DNA of 64,000 nt from Neobacillus sp. WH10 (GCF_030123405.1 NZ_CP126110.1:3286001-3350000); one strand, 5' to 3'; shown: positions 9,011-17,203, counted from the stretch's first letter. Made by a program: numbers and translations. The notes: a model not told the origin generated them from the sequence alone.

Positions 9011-9571
9011 TTAATTCTGACCGTATTTATCATAAAGCTTTTCTTTTGAAAGAAATAAATAAGTAAGCCGATTTTTTTGAAAGTGTTTAAATGAGGAATT
9101 TGAAAGTAAGGAAATTGGCAACTGACCCAGCTTTTTTACATATTTATAAATGCGGTTTTCTGGAGGATAGCAATCGAACCCTAGTGACTTTATCCCTTTA
9201 TTTATGGTTGTAATTCCAATAATCCCCTTAATTTTTGCCTCTTCAGGGTGACCTTTTAAATAGCTTGCCAGCACAGGCATGGAATTGAGCACTAACCTAT
9301 ACATCAACCTTGTTCTAATTAAATCATTTTTAATTTTTATAAATTCATTCAATAACCTAACATTGTGTAAATGAATTTTTAACAAAAGATCATTTTGGTT
9401 AATCATTGTTCCATCAGAAAGTGTGTAATTCTTCCCTCTATACTTCGTAATTCGTACTCGGAAAACGGATTGGTTGTTTTTATCATTATTAATGTAGTGC
9501 AAACGGGAACATAAATAAAATAATGGGTCAATAAGTTTCCATATCCATAAAATTGTAAGACGTAAACTCAA
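9011..9571 (-). CDS. YkoP-like conserved protein
   Basis: A 186-residue basic protein with an N-terminal hydrophobic stretch (ILWIWKLIDPLFYLCSRLHY). A conserved core contains FRVRITKYRGKNYTLSDG, DLLLKIHLHNVRLL and a C-terminal region around FDCYPPENRIYKYVKKL. The pattern resembles Bacillus YkoP proteins of unknown function. The gene stands alone between VanW-region genes and a divergent methyltransferase. Identification rests on remembered motif similarity; no enzymatic residues are obvious. Confidence 0.65.
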   Translation of the reverse strand: MSLRLTILWIWKLIDPLFYLCSRLHYINNDKNNQSVFRVRITKYRGKNYTLSDGTMINQNDLLLKIHLHNVRLLNEFIKIKNDLIRTRLMYRLVLNSMPVLASYLKGHPEEAKIKGIIGITTINKGIKSLGFDCYPPENRIYKYVKKLGQLPISLLSNSSFKHFQKNRLTYLFLSKEKLYDKYGQN

Positions 9572-9804
9572 TTCCTAACACTCCCTTCAAAGCATTCACC
9601 CATAGGATGATATACAATTCCCATTTTAATTATGGTAATGTAAGGATATGAAATAATTCATAAAAAAGCCGGATTTTAGCCCAGCTTTTCAAAATTTAGT
9701 TTACATAATAAAATTATCATCTCTGAACTGATCTAAGGTACAGAAAAAAGAACCCCTCTTCACTATTTATCATACTATGCAAAAACGATAATGAGGTGGT
9801 GTCT

Positions 9805-10515
9805 ATGGGGGGCTTAACTTATTTTGATTTCCTGGCGAAGTTTGGTGTTGGCGGGGCCCATCCGGGTGGAATCCAATTAACGCAAAACATTCTTTCAAGT
9901 GAAGATATTACTGAAAACTCATACGTTTTAGATGCAGGCTGTGGAACTGGACAGACTGCGGCATATTTGTCCCAGCAATATAAGGCAAAAGTATTTGGAT
10001 TGGAAATCAATCCAATTATGCTGGAAAAGGCATATAGCCGCTTTCAGACACTTCAACTTCCCGTTCAATCAATTCATGGGTCAATTGAAGAAATACCATT
10101 CGAAGAACATACCTTTGATTATGTATTATCAGAGTCTGTTTTGGCTTTTGTTGATAAAGCTAAGGCGCTAAAGGAATGTTATCGAGTGTTAAAAAAAGAC
10201 GGCAGATTAATCGCCAATGAAATGACAATAAACAAGAGGCTTAGTCAAAAAGAAGAAACTGAAATAAAGAATTTTTACGCAGTTGATTCCTTATTATTTG
10301 AGGGAGACTGGTATCAGTTATTACAAGAGGCCGGTTTTAGAAATATTGAATTAAAAGCGCAAATACATGCCCTTAGCCATGGTAATCATGCACCGGAATT
10401 TAATTTTTCCAAAAATTTCGAACCTGAGCTTTTTCAAATTTTGAATGAGCATGGAAATATTGTCATAAAGTATCATGATATTTTAAGTTATCGAATTTTT
10501 ACTTGTACAAAATGA
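9805..10515 (+). CDS. Class I SAM-dependent methyltransferase
   Basis: About 236 residues with a Rossmann-type methyltransferase fold. Motif I is VLDAGCGTGQTAAYL, followed by FGLEINPIML (acidic residue binding the ribose), and a later IPFEEHTFDYVLSESVLAFV segment, as in the UbiE/Methyltransf_11 group. The ATG at 9805 is preferred over in-frame GTG codons at 9796 and 9799 because GAGGTG lies six bases upstream of it. It is monocistronic, with a terminator after the stop. The methyl acceptor is not predictable. Confidence 0.88.
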   Translation: MGGLTYFDFLAKFGVGGAHPGGIQLTQNILSSEDITENSYVLDAGCGTGQTAAYLSQQYKAKVFGLEINPIMLEKAYSRFQTLQLPVQSIHGSIEEIPFEEHTFDYVLSESVLAFVDKAKALKECYRVLKKDGRLIANEMTINKRLSQKEETEIKNFYAVDSLLFEGDWYQLLQEAGFRNIELKAQIHALSHGNHAPEFNFSKNFEPELFQILNEHGNIVIKYHDILSYRIFTCTK

Positions 10516-10521
10516 AGGAAC

Positions 10522-10552
10522 GACCCCTTTTTTTAAAAAATGGGGCTTTTTT
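10522..10552 (+). terminator. Intrinsic terminator after methyltransferase
   Basis: CCCC plus a T run pairs with an A run plus GGGG, and a T run follows. Confidence 0.8.
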
Positions 10553-10574
10553 AACGTAGAAAAGAATCCATACA

Positions 10575-10612
10575 GAAAATTGAGTAAGTACATATATACT
10601 TGCTCAATTTTC
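10575..10612. repeat. Inverted repeat upstream of csgA-like gene
   Basis: Sixteen-base arms built on GAAAATTGAG and CTCAATTTTC with one mismatch, around a six-base AT loop. It lies about 110 bases upstream of the csgA-like start. It could be a second terminator for the methyltransferase or an operator; the sequence after it is not a clean T run. Confidence 0.55.
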
Positions 10613-10720
10613 ATTTCGAGGTTAATTACATAAAACTGAAACCGCAAAAATTTAAATTTTCTAATGTGTATATTTATAACATCAGGTCAAAAAATAATGG
10701 TGTGAAAGGATGATGGAGAC

Positions 10721-10972
10721 ATGGATAAGACTTTGGGATATTTAAGAGAAACATTATCAAATTATACGGATGAACATTCAGAGGGAAGGCATCTTTACAA
10801 GAAGTTAGTAGAAGGGGCTTATACATCAGAAGGCTCCTTTGTTCGGGATTTAAACCAAAAGGAAATAAATTTTTTAAATCACATACTGCCAAAGGAAATT
10901 AACTATGCGAAAGAGGAACAAGATGAAAAAAGAGCATATGAACTAAATGAAGTTTATGAGCTATTATTTTAA
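10721..10972 (+). CDS. csgA: CsgA-like sporulation (sigma-G-dependent) small protein
   Basis: An 83-residue acidic helical protein beginning MDKTLGYLRETLSNY and ending AYELNEVYELLF. This closely resembles the Bacillus subtilis CsgA spore protein (82 residues) as I remember it, including the central FLNHILPKEINYAKEEQDEKRA region. In B. subtilis csgA is expressed in the forespore under sigma G. A GGAG site lies just upstream of the start and a clean terminator follows, so it is monocistronic. No convincing sigma-G promoter was picked out by eye. Confidence 0.68.
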   Translation: MDKTLGYLRETLSNYTDEHSEGRHLYKKLVEGAYTSEGSFVRDLNQKEINFLNHILPKEINYAKEEQDEKRAYELNEVYELLF

Positions 10973-10979
10973 TAGGCGA

Positions 10980-11010
10980 AAAAGATGACAGAATTATCCG
11001 TCATCTTTTT
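10980..11010 (+). terminator. Intrinsic terminator after csgA
   Basis: AAAAGATGAC and GTCATCTTTT arms with a ten-base loop and trailing T run. Confidence 0.88.
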
Positions 11011-11202
11011 CGGAAATATCTTATTTTTGCAAAACTATTTCCTAGGTAAGCGCAAAGTACGACAAAACACGATTCAAATAAATGGTATCTTTCCCAAAAA
11101 ACCGACATAAACTGTGTAAAATCAACATTCCTTTTTGCAAAATTCTTCTCAAATCTGCCCCATACTGACAAATCGGTAATTTTCGTCTTTATTTTTATAT
11201 TC

Positions 11203-12120
11203 CTAATGAATATCTCTTTTCTTAAATCGTCCACCACGAACTTCAGCAATATCCGCCACTGCTAAAAAGGCACTGTCATCATTTTCGGTAACGATTTCCT
11301 TTAATTTCGCTTCTTCAAGACGATTGATGACGCAAAAAATAACTTTTTTATCATCACCTGAATAGGCTCCCTCTCCATTGATGTAAGTAACCCCACGACC
11401 TAAGCGGTTTATTATGGCATCGCCAATTTGTCTGGCATTGTCACTAATAATCCACACAGATTTGGATTCATCAAGCCCAGTTATGGTGATATCAATCGTT
11501 TTGTAAGCAACAAAATAAGCAATCAACGAATACATCGCCCGATCCCATGAAAATACAAAACCGGCACTGCCAAGGATGAAAAGATTAAAAAACATAATAA
11601 TTTCCCCGACGGAAAAAGGAAGTTTATTATTAAAGAGAATAGCAAGTATTTCGGTCCCATCTAGTGAACCTCCGTACCGTATGACCAAACCAACACCAAT
11701 ACCAAGTACTATTCCCCCAAAAACAGTCGCAAGAAGAATATCTTGAGTAAATGCTGGAACCGGATGAAGTAAAGTCGTCCCAATCGAAAGTATAATGATG
11801 CCATAAAGAGTGGAGAATGCGAAGGTTTTTCCAATTTGTTTGTAGCCAAGAAAGATAAAAGGAATATTAAAAATAAAAAGGAAAATCCCCAGTTTCCATC
11901 CTGTCAAATAGGAAAGCATGATGGAAATACCGGTAATCCCGCCGTCAATAACATTATTAGGAACAAGAAAGATTTCAAGTCCGACGGACATTAAGATTGC
12001 ACCAATTGTGATTAACAATATTCGTTGTATGAGTTTTCTTTTAGTCAATTTTCGGTGCTGAATTTTTGCCATAATTGCTTCCTGCTGTTCGATTAAACTA
12101 ATTTCCTGAGTTCCTGTCAT
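11203..12120 (-). CDS. YitT family membrane protein (DUF2179)
   Basis: A 305-residue integral membrane protein. After a short basic cytoplasmic head it has five or six hydrophobic helices with the family signature PNNVIDGGITGISIMLSYLTG and a glycine-rich GGIVLGIGVGLVIRYGGSLDGTEI segment. A soluble C-terminal DUF2179 domain of about 90 residues follows (GRGVTYINGEGAYSGDDKKVIFCV is its typical start, given here in part). The function of the family is unknown. A second paralog is encoded at 20644-21459. The ribosome binding site is GAAAGGGG. Confidence 0.9.
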   Translation of the reverse strand: MTGTQEISLIEQQEAIMAKIQHRKLTKRKLIQRILLITIGAILMSVGLEIFLVPNNVIDGGITGISIMLSYLTGWKLGIFLFIFNIPFIFLGYKQIGKTFAFSTLYGIIILSIGTTLLHPVPAFTQDILLATVFGGIVLGIGVGLVIRYGGSLDGTEILAILFNNKLPFSVGEIIMFFNLFILGSAGFVFSWDRAMYSLIAYFVAYKTIDITITGLDESKSVWIISDNARQIGDAIINRLGRGVTYINGEGAYSGDDKKVIFCVINRLEEAKLKEIVTENDDSAFLAVADIAEVRGGRFKKRDIH

Positions 12121-12225
12121 TATCTTGCCCCTTTCAAAAATAACATTCTATATTTATTATAACGAAATTTAACTGCTTTTTATATTTTAATGCCTCTGTT
12201 TTTGAAGTGCTTCTTAAAACAAGAA

Positions 12226-12258
12226 AACTGCCTATTTTTTGAAGGCAGCTTTATTTTT
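12226..12258 (-). terminator. Hairpin after the small acidic peptide gene
   Basis: AACTGCCT and AGGCAGCTT arms with T-rich sequence on both sides. It lies immediately beyond the stop at 12261 on the minus strand. Confidence 0.65.
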
Positions 12259-12260
12259 TA

Positions 12261-12404
12261 TTAACTTGGATCAACCTCATCAAGGGAAAGTGTTGTCACA
12301 CTTGTATATTCTCCTGTTTCTATCTCATTATCAGTTGCACTTTGATCTAATTCTTCCTGGTCATCCACTCCTGAAGCTAGTGTTGGTTCTTTTTTCTTTA
12401 ACAT
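12261..12404 (-). CDS. Small acidic peptide, 47 residues
   Basis: An unlisted short gene: ATG at 12404 with AAAGGAG upstream, and TAA at 12261. The product starts MLKKKEPTLASGVDDQEELD and ends LSLDEVDPS. It has a lysine-rich start and an otherwise strongly acidic, Ser/Thr-rich body, with no membrane segment. The ribosome binding site and flanking terminator argue that it is real. No family is recognised. It lies directly downstream of the structured RNA region, transcribed in the same direction. Confidence 0.65.
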   Translation of the reverse strand: MLKKKEPTLASGVDDQEELDQSATDNEIETGEYTSVTTLSLDEVDPS

Positions 12405-12504
12405 TTTAGTCAACTCCTTTTCGAAAGTATTTTTTCTTTAAAACTATGTAAATATACCGATTTTAATATACATTCTTAAACCAGAAAAGTGTTGTTTGGC
12501 TAGA

Positions 12505-13065
12505 ATAATAAAAAGAAGCTACCTCAATTTTGAAGTAACTCCTTAATTATTATTAACATCTTAGGGGACCCAACCATGACATCTGTCCATTTGCTTTCAA
12601 ATTTTTATTCCCTCTTATAAATGTTCCATCTAAAAGGAAACTTTGAAAGCTCAGCCGATGTGTGTTTGTTCCGTTGAAGGAATTAATTCACATGTTTAAT
12701 GGAATTCAAACTCCTAAAAGAAACAAATTTTCAGATTGACACCGTTTAAGACTCTTTATTCCCTCATTTGGATGATCAGCTTCTTGGCAATGCACCTTTT
12801 TGATAAGGTTTCGGTTTGAGTACATCTATAATCAGATGTATTAACCTATAAATCCTAAACTTTATCCTTTGATATGGACTCTATAAAAATCATAGATACC
12901 AATTATGAAAGGATTTTGTTTTAGATTTAAGCCTTTGCAAATTAAATTTGCATCGCTCCGGCTTCCAAATATTTATTAGGAATAACCTTACAACTACTCG
13001 TTCACTAACGGAACGAACACGTATGGTTGAGTCTCCTAAGATGTTATCCATGTATTATCCTTTAC
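12505..13065 (-). ncRNA. Candidate large structured non-coding RNA, about 560 nt
   Basis: No ORF of note lies in 12405-13180. On the minus strand this stretch has an extended -10 promoter (TGATATACT, 13072-13080), a terminator hairpin at 12518-12539 followed by a T-rich run, and 23-nt segments near its ends (13023-13045 and 12555-12577) that pair with one mismatch and one G-U. Inside are further helices: 12929-12965 (AAGCC/GGCTT closing TGCAAAT/ATTTGCA), 12821-12840 (TACATCT/AGATGTA), and 12593-12601 with 12642-12650 (GCTTTCAAA/TTTGAAAGC). The motif GAGGGAATAAA occurs twice in single-strand-like positions. This fits a stand-alone ornate RNA rather than a leader. I could not assign a known class. 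Confidence 0.7.
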
Positions 13066-13071
13066 ATCTTT

Positions 13072-13102
13072 AGTATATCACGGAATTTTTGGAATTAACC
13101 AA
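13072..13102 (-). promoter_or_regulatory. Promoter of the structured RNA
   Basis: TGATATACT gives an extended -10 (hexamer TATACT at 13072-13077, TG at 13079-13080). A weak -35-like TTGGTT lies at 13097-13102 with a 19-base spacer. The predicted start is near 13065. Confidence 0.6.
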
Positions 13103-13131
13103 AAGTTCGTGACGAAATTGTGAACTTTTGG
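13099..13131. repeat. Perfect inverted repeat overlapping the RNA promoter
   Basis: CCAAAAGTTC (13099-13108) and GAACTTTTGG (13122-13131), 13-base spacer. There is no T run after it on the minus strand. It overlaps the -35 region of the RNA promoter and could be an operator. Confidence 0.7.
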
Positions 13132-13189
13132 AGAATTTTTGTTATAAATAAGGAGTAAGATCTTCCTTCACAAGAGGAAGACCTACCAT

Positions 13190-13813
13190 TTAATCCATAA
13201 TTGGATTTTTGAAATTATCTTTGACAGGAATTTTATACTCTTTAATTTTTTCTTCAATCCTAAATTTATGCTCAGAGAGTTTATCATTAAATGGAAGCGT
13301 AATTTTCTTACCATCTGCCATCTCAAACTTATATTGGAATAATCCAGTGGTACCCTGATGATTTTTATAAACAATATGTATCCTAGCCATTTCATTCCAT
13401 TGATACTCTTTTTCCTCTAAGCTAGTCAAACCATTATAATGAATACCATCATCGTCCATATAATAATAATTAGTCAGGCTAAAAATAAATGCTGGAATAC
13501 TTGCGAAAACTAAAAAAACTGTGATCCATTTTAATTTTTTGCCTTCCCATTTCTGTCTAAAGATGAGATAAATGGTCAGTATGACAGCAATAAATACCAT
13601 TCCAACCATAAAAGTGATATAGGCAGAAAATGGAGTTGAAAAGAACCAATAAGAACGGGAAAAATAGACCATGCTCTGATATGATGCAACAATGACAAAT
13701 GGTACGAAAAAGCTGCTTATAAATAAAATGATTGTATAAGCAACTAACTTAGCTGAATTTTCTTCTTCTGTCGCTTTCCTTCTTAATAAAAGCAAAAATG
13801 TTCCCCCCTGCAT
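13190..13813 (-). CDS. Hypothetical membrane protein, three membrane segments
   Basis: A 207-residue protein with hydrophobic segments near residues 23-45, 60-86 and 93-115, then a soluble C-terminal domain of about 90 residues with a tryptophan (YQWNEMARI) and strand-like stretches that recall PH-like or YcxB-type membrane proteins. The start is uncertain: ATG at 13813 lacks a binding site, while the AGGGGGG just after it would serve a TTG at 13795. The gene is monocistronic and upstream of the structured RNA. No function can be assigned. Confidence 0.72.
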   Translation of the reverse strand: MQGGTFLLLLRRKATEEENSAKLVAYTIILFISSFFVPFVIVASYQSMVYFSRSYWFFSTPFSAYITFMVGMVFIAVILTIYLIFRQKWEGKKLKWITVFLVFASIPAFIFSLTNYYYMDDDGIHYNGLTSLEEKEYQWNEMARIHIVYKNHQGTTGLFQYKFEMADGKKITLPFNDKLSEHKFRIEEKIKEYKIPVKDNFKNPIMD

Positions 13814-13959
13814 ACTAGAGAAGTAGAGCTTACGTTTAAAACCTTTCCTTCCCTACTCTTTATTCTATTACCTTCTTTTATTTTACCTGATAATTACCAA
13901 TTACCGTAAATATTTGACGAAATTTTCTTAATAAAGTTTCAATTACAAATAGAATCATA

Positions 13960-13990
13960 AAAAACCAACCTTATAAAAGATTGGTTTTTT
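13960..13990 (-). terminator. Terminator after ymaF-like gene
   Basis: AAAACCAA and TTGGTTTT arms with T run, usable in either direction. It lies immediately downstream of the stop at 13995. Confidence 0.8.
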
Positions 13991-13994
13991 ATAA

Positions 13995-14348
13995 TTATTT
14001 TGATCCTGGGGCAGGCTGATCAACCCCTTTTACAATGTGACTATGACCATTATCTTCCGTTGTTTGGAAGTCATAATAATGGACATGCATTCCGTTCCCT
14101 ACAGGGATTGCAGGACCTGAATAGGCACGATAGTGGTGTGTGTGTCCATCCTCAAAAAGAACATATCCTTCAGTATAATGAATATGTCCCCCATCTTGAG
14201 TTGGTATAGGTGGTGATGTTACATCTAAACATTGATGCACATGTCCTGAACTAACCCCGGTATAATCAACAGATCCATGATTATGATGTGGAACAAATCC
14301 ATGGACAAAATCATCTTTTCCTGTATTTCTAATAATAATCACCCCCAT
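13995..14348 (-). CDS. YmaF family histidine-rich protein
   Basis: About 117 residues built of repeated His-rich turns: HHNHGS, GHVHQ, GGHIHYTEG, DGHTHHYRAYSGPAIPV, GMHVHYYDF and NGHSHIVKG. This is the YmaF family pattern of paired HxH motifs. The histidines suggest metal binding, but the family has no established role. The ATG at 14348 is used; the frame is open to a TTG at 14402 without a binding site, and even the ATG has a poor one, so the exact start is uncertain. Confidence 0.8.
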   Translation of the reverse strand: MGVIIIRNTGKDDFVHGFVPHHNHGSVDYTGVSSGHVHQCLDVTSPPIPTQDGGHIHYTEGYVLFEDGHTHHYRAYSGPAIPVGNGMHVHYYDFQTTEDNGHSHIVKGVDQPAPGSK

Positions 14349-14538
14349 TTTAAAAATTTTGATGTTACAACTATATGCATTGGTGTTAAAAAAAAGTAAC
14401 AAATAATAGATTCAACTGTTTTTCTAGATGATTGGAAAAAGTTTCAGATTAATTCGTTAGAAATCCATACATAAGTAAAATGTTAATCCACATACTATTT
14501 TTGTAATTTCAATTTTAAAAACGAAAGAAGGATTATTG

Positions 14539-14742
14539 ATGACTGTAGGAACACAGGTAAAACAAGCTTTAGCAGGTTTAAAAAGTGCTCAGGCAAGTTT
14601 TGAAACCTTTGCATTAGCTACCGATAACCAAAATGCAAAACAACTATATCAACAAGCTGCTCAGCAAACACAATCAGTTCTTGACAGCCTTGAACCACGC
14701 CTTCAAGAAATCATTTCTGAAGAACCGCAATACAATCAATAA
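14539..14742 (+). CDS. DUF1657 domain protein
   Basis: A 67-residue protein starting at the ATG after AGAAGGA. It has the DUF1657 signature MTVGTQVKQALAGLKSAQ and ends DSLEPRLQEIISEEPQYNQ. It is a helical hairpin-like small protein with no cysteine. DUF1657 proteins accompany DUF421 and SpoVA2-type genes in spore-forming bacilli, where extra spoVA operons alter spore germination and heat resistance. Here it opens a three-gene set with a second DUF1657 and a DUF421 gene. Confidence 0.88.
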   Translation: MTVGTQVKQALAGLKSAQASFETFALATDNQNAKQLYQQAAQQTQSVLDSLEPRLQEIISEEPQYNQ

Positions 14743-14816
14743 ACCCGAAATAGGTTGGCGATTTTAGCCAACCCCTTTTTCATTTTTAGAATTTCCTAAG
14801 AAAGGAAGTTACTATT

Positions 14817-15023
14817 ATGACAATCGCTTCAAACGTCAAACAATGTCTTGCGACCCTAAATGGAATAGAAGCCCAATTGTCTTCCTTAGCATTAAATTCA
14901 CTTGATGAGGAAGCAAAAATTATATTCCATGAAACGAGTTTACTCATTGGGGATGTAAAAAAAGACTTACAATATCGGGTTTTAGAACTTGAACGAAATG
15001 AACCACAATACAAAGGTTCATAA
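14817..15023 (+). CDS. DUF1657 domain protein, second copy
   Basis: A 68-residue paralog of the preceding gene, reading MTIASNVKQCLATLNGIEAQ and ending ELERNEPQYKGS. It is more diverged in the middle and has a cysteine at residue 10. A GAAAGGAAG site precedes the start. It lies 74 bases after the first copy and 19 bases before the DUF421 gene, so all three are probably one transcript. The role is unknown beyond association with spore genes. Confidence 0.87.
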   Translation: MTIASNVKQCLATLNGIEAQLSSLALNSLDEEAKIIFHETSLLIGDVKKDLQYRVLELERNEPQYKGS

Positions 15024-15042
15024 TTCTTTGAGGTGAGAAACG

Positions 15043-15903
15043 ATGCCAGGTTGGATTTTTATTATCATTCGCTCGTTGATTTTCCTACTGCTCTTATTCA
15101 TTACCACTAAAGTTCTTGGGAAGAAACAAATTTCTGAGCTCTCCTTTTTTGAATATGTTGCTGGAATAACGATTGGAAGTATTGCCGGCGAGGTTGTTAC
15201 AGGGCTTGAAGCTAATATGTTTCATGGCATATTAGCCATCATTGTGTTTGGATTTATTACTTTTTTGTCTAATTATTTATCCATAAAAAGTAAGAAATTC
15301 AGTGACTTCGTTGAAGGTAAAGGCACCGTTGTTATTCAGGATGGGAAAATCTTAGAGAATAATTTAAAAAAGGAAAAGTATACAATTGATGAACTTTCAG
15401 CCCTTCTAAGACAAAAGAATATTTTCAAGGTCGCTGATGTTGAATTTGCCGTATTAGAGCCACGGGGAAATTTAAGCGCCTTGTTAAAAACAGAAAATCG
15501 TCCTTTAACACCTAAAGATTTACAAATGAAAATGCCGAATGAGAAAGAGCCGCAAACTGTCATTATGGATGGGAATATCGTTGATGAGGCATTAAGATGT
15601 GCTGGAAAAGGCAGAGGCTGGCTATATACCGAGTTAGAAAAACTAGAAGTGACCCTTGATAATGTTTTTCTTGGTCAAGTGGATTCATATGGAGATTTAA
15701 CGGTTGATCTTTATGATGATAAAATTAAAGTACCTTCGCCAGCTCAACGCCCGCTATTACTGGCAACCTTAAAGAAAACTCAGGCAGACCTAGAAATATT
15801 TTCACTTGAAACCAATTGTGAAAAATCAAAAGCGATGTATAAGAAAAATGCTGTTATCTTACAAGATACAATCGAAAAGCTGTCTCCATACCTTAATGGC
15901 TAA
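15043..15903 (+). CDS. DUF421 membrane protein with C-terminal DUF1657-like segment
   Basis: A 286-residue YetF/DUF421-type protein. Three membrane helices lie within about residues 1-85 (FFEYVAGITIGSIAGEV is diagnostic), then the soluble DUF421 domain with GKILENNLKKEKYTIDEL and EKEPQTVIMDGNIV. The last 50 residues (LLLATLKKTQADLEIFSLE and onward) resemble the two DUF1657 proteins encoded just upstream, so this is a fusion. The same fusion occurs in mobile spoVA2 operons, but spoVAC, spoVAD and spoVAEb are absent here. Confidence 0.88.
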   Translation: MPGWIFIIIRSLIFLLLLFITTKVLGKKQISELSFFEYVAGITIGSIAGEVVTGLEANMFHGILAIIVFGFITFLSNYLSIKSKKFSDFVEGKGTVVIQDGKILENNLKKEKYTIDELSALLRQKNIFKVADVEFAVLEPRGNLSALLKTENRPLTPKDLQMKMPNEKEPQTVIMDGNIVDEALRCAGKGRGWLYTELEKLEVTLDNVFLGQVDSYGDLTVDLYDDKIKVPSPAQRPLLLATLKKTQADLEIFSLETNCEKSKAMYKKNAVILQDTIEKLSPYLNG

Positions 15904-15919
15904 AATATGAAGAGGAAAA

Positions 15920-15948
15920 AATCCTTATCAATTGAATTGATAAGGATT
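15920..15948 (-). terminator. Terminator of the EmrE-type efflux gene
   Basis: Perfect 13-base arms (AATCCTTATCAAT) with a three-base loop. Minus-strand T run TTTTTT follows, so it serves the minus-strand gene; no T run follows on the plus strand. Confidence 0.88.
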
Positions 15949-15974
15949 CGTCATTCATTCATGTTCAATTCTAC

Positions 15975-16943
15975 CTATGCACTAACTTTTTGAATTTTTG
16001 GCTTTACTATTTTGTTTGAAACATAGCTGTGAAGGACCATTCCAACCATTACCAATGCCATACCGCTCCAAGATAGAGCTGATGGCATTAACGAATTTAA
16101 TAGTAACAATTCTCCGATAACTGCAAATAAAACTTCCATTGATTGTGTTGCCTCTACAGCTGCAAGCTTTTGCATGTCTCCTCTTACGAGATCAGTCGCA
16201 TAAAAGAAAAGGATAGTTGCAATCACTCCAGAGGATATAGCAACGAGTGCGGATTGCAAAGTTTGCCCTAAACTTGGCGGTCCAACATCTACCAGTCCAA
16301 AAATGGATAATATAATCCAGAAGGGCATGCTGGCTAATGTCATTCCTAATACACGTTGAAAAACATCAAGGCGTCCACCGCAAACCTCCATCATTTTTCT
16401 ATTCCCTAAAGGGTAGGCAAAAGATGCTACTACGACTGGTAATACCCCTAAAGTTAAAGCGATCACCGACAAATGATTAGCTTGCTCTACTTGCATTAAA
16501 ATAATTCCAAGTAAAATGATTAAAGACATCCCTAAACCCTTGAAAGGAATTTTCCCCTTTATTCGCATCAGACCATTATCGGTTACCGCCGTTTCATAAA
16601 AGAATGGTGCCAACAATGAACCCGATATTATCGTAATCTGCCATGTCGCGGCAATTAGCCAGCCAGGAGCATATGCTGCTGAAAAACAAATAGGAGCATA
16701 AAATAATCCGAAGCCAATTGAACTCCATAGTAACCAAACAACAGGCCGTTGTTTCATTTCCACGAACAAGAGTTTTAAATTTTTCCTGGCAATTACAATT
16801 ATAAAAAGCAAGGGAACCATAAAGTAATACCTTAAGGATGCACTCCAAATCCAGCTTCCCCCTGCAAGCTCCATCGATCTATTTAAAATAAAAGTAAAGG
16901 CAAAAAAGAAAGCGGCAAATATGCCTATTATAATAGGCCGCAT
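15975..16943 (-). CDS. Multidrug resistance efflux transporter family protein (DMT/EmrE-like)
   Basis: About 322 residues with ten hydrophobic helices and the two-fold EamA-like layout of the drug/metabolite transporter superfamily. Recognisable stretches are FAFTFILNRSMELAGGSWIW and SASLRYYFMVPLLF near the N-terminus, matching the annotated EmrE-like family. ATG at 16943 is preferred over GTG at 16967 because AGAAGGAG precedes it. The DUF2164 gene upstream ends about 20 bases before this start, so the two are cotranscribed. The substrate is not predictable. Confidence 0.82.
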   Translation of the reverse strand: MRPIIIGIFAAFFFAFTFILNRSMELAGGSWIWSASLRYYFMVPLLFIIVIARKNLKLLFVEMKQRPVVWLLWSSIGFGLFYAPICFSAAYAPGWLIAATWQITIISGSLLAPFFYETAVTDNGLMRIKGKIPFKGLGMSLIILLGIILMQVEQANHLSVIALTLGVLPVVVASFAYPLGNRKMMEVCGGRLDVFQRVLGMTLASMPFWIILSIFGLVDVGPPSLGQTLQSALVAISSGVIATILFFYATDLVRGDMQKLAAVEATQSMEVLFAVIGELLLLNSLMPSALSWSGMALVMVGMVLHSYVSNKIVKPKIQKVSA

Positions 16944-16963
16944 GGTTCCTAGTCTCCTTCTTA

Positions 16964-17203
16964 TCACAGTTTTTTCTCTAGTGAAAATAATTCCTCTTCC
17001 ATTGAATTCATTTTTTGTTCCATTATTAGACGAGAATCCTTGATTGCTTCATTGTAAAAGTATGGTCCTAGATGATTTTTAAAAAAATCAAATGCATTTT
17101 CTGCAGCAATCAAACCAATTTCTTCATTTCTTTCCTCATAGAAATATCGCTGAATCTCTGAAATCATCTTATCTTTTTGCTGTTTCTTGAACTGAATAAA
17201 CAA
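16964..17203 (-). CDS. DUF2164 family protein
   Basis: A 79-residue helical protein with the DUF2164 pattern: MISEIQRYFYEERNEEIGLI, AENAFDFFKNHLGPYFYNEA and a charged C-terminus. It has no membrane segment or catalytic motif. It is the first gene of a pair with the EmrE-like transporter; its stop codon lies just before the transporter's ribosome binding site. The family function is unknown. Confidence 0.85.
   Translation of the reverse strand: MFIQFKKQQKDKMISEIQRYFYEERNEEIGLIAAENAFDFFKNHLGPYFYNEAIKDSRLIMEQKMNSMEEELFSLEKKL

Noticed and set aside
11001..11249. 82-codon minus-strand ORF overlapping the end of the first YitT gene
   Set aside because: No ribosome binding site, overlaps the YitT reading frame, and the composition is that of AT-rich shadow sequence.
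12555..13045. The 23-bp paired ends as terminal repeats of a MITE
   Set aside because: No target duplication flanks them. A promoter and terminator bracket them in one orientation and internal helices are present, which fits an RNA better. It remains the main alternative.
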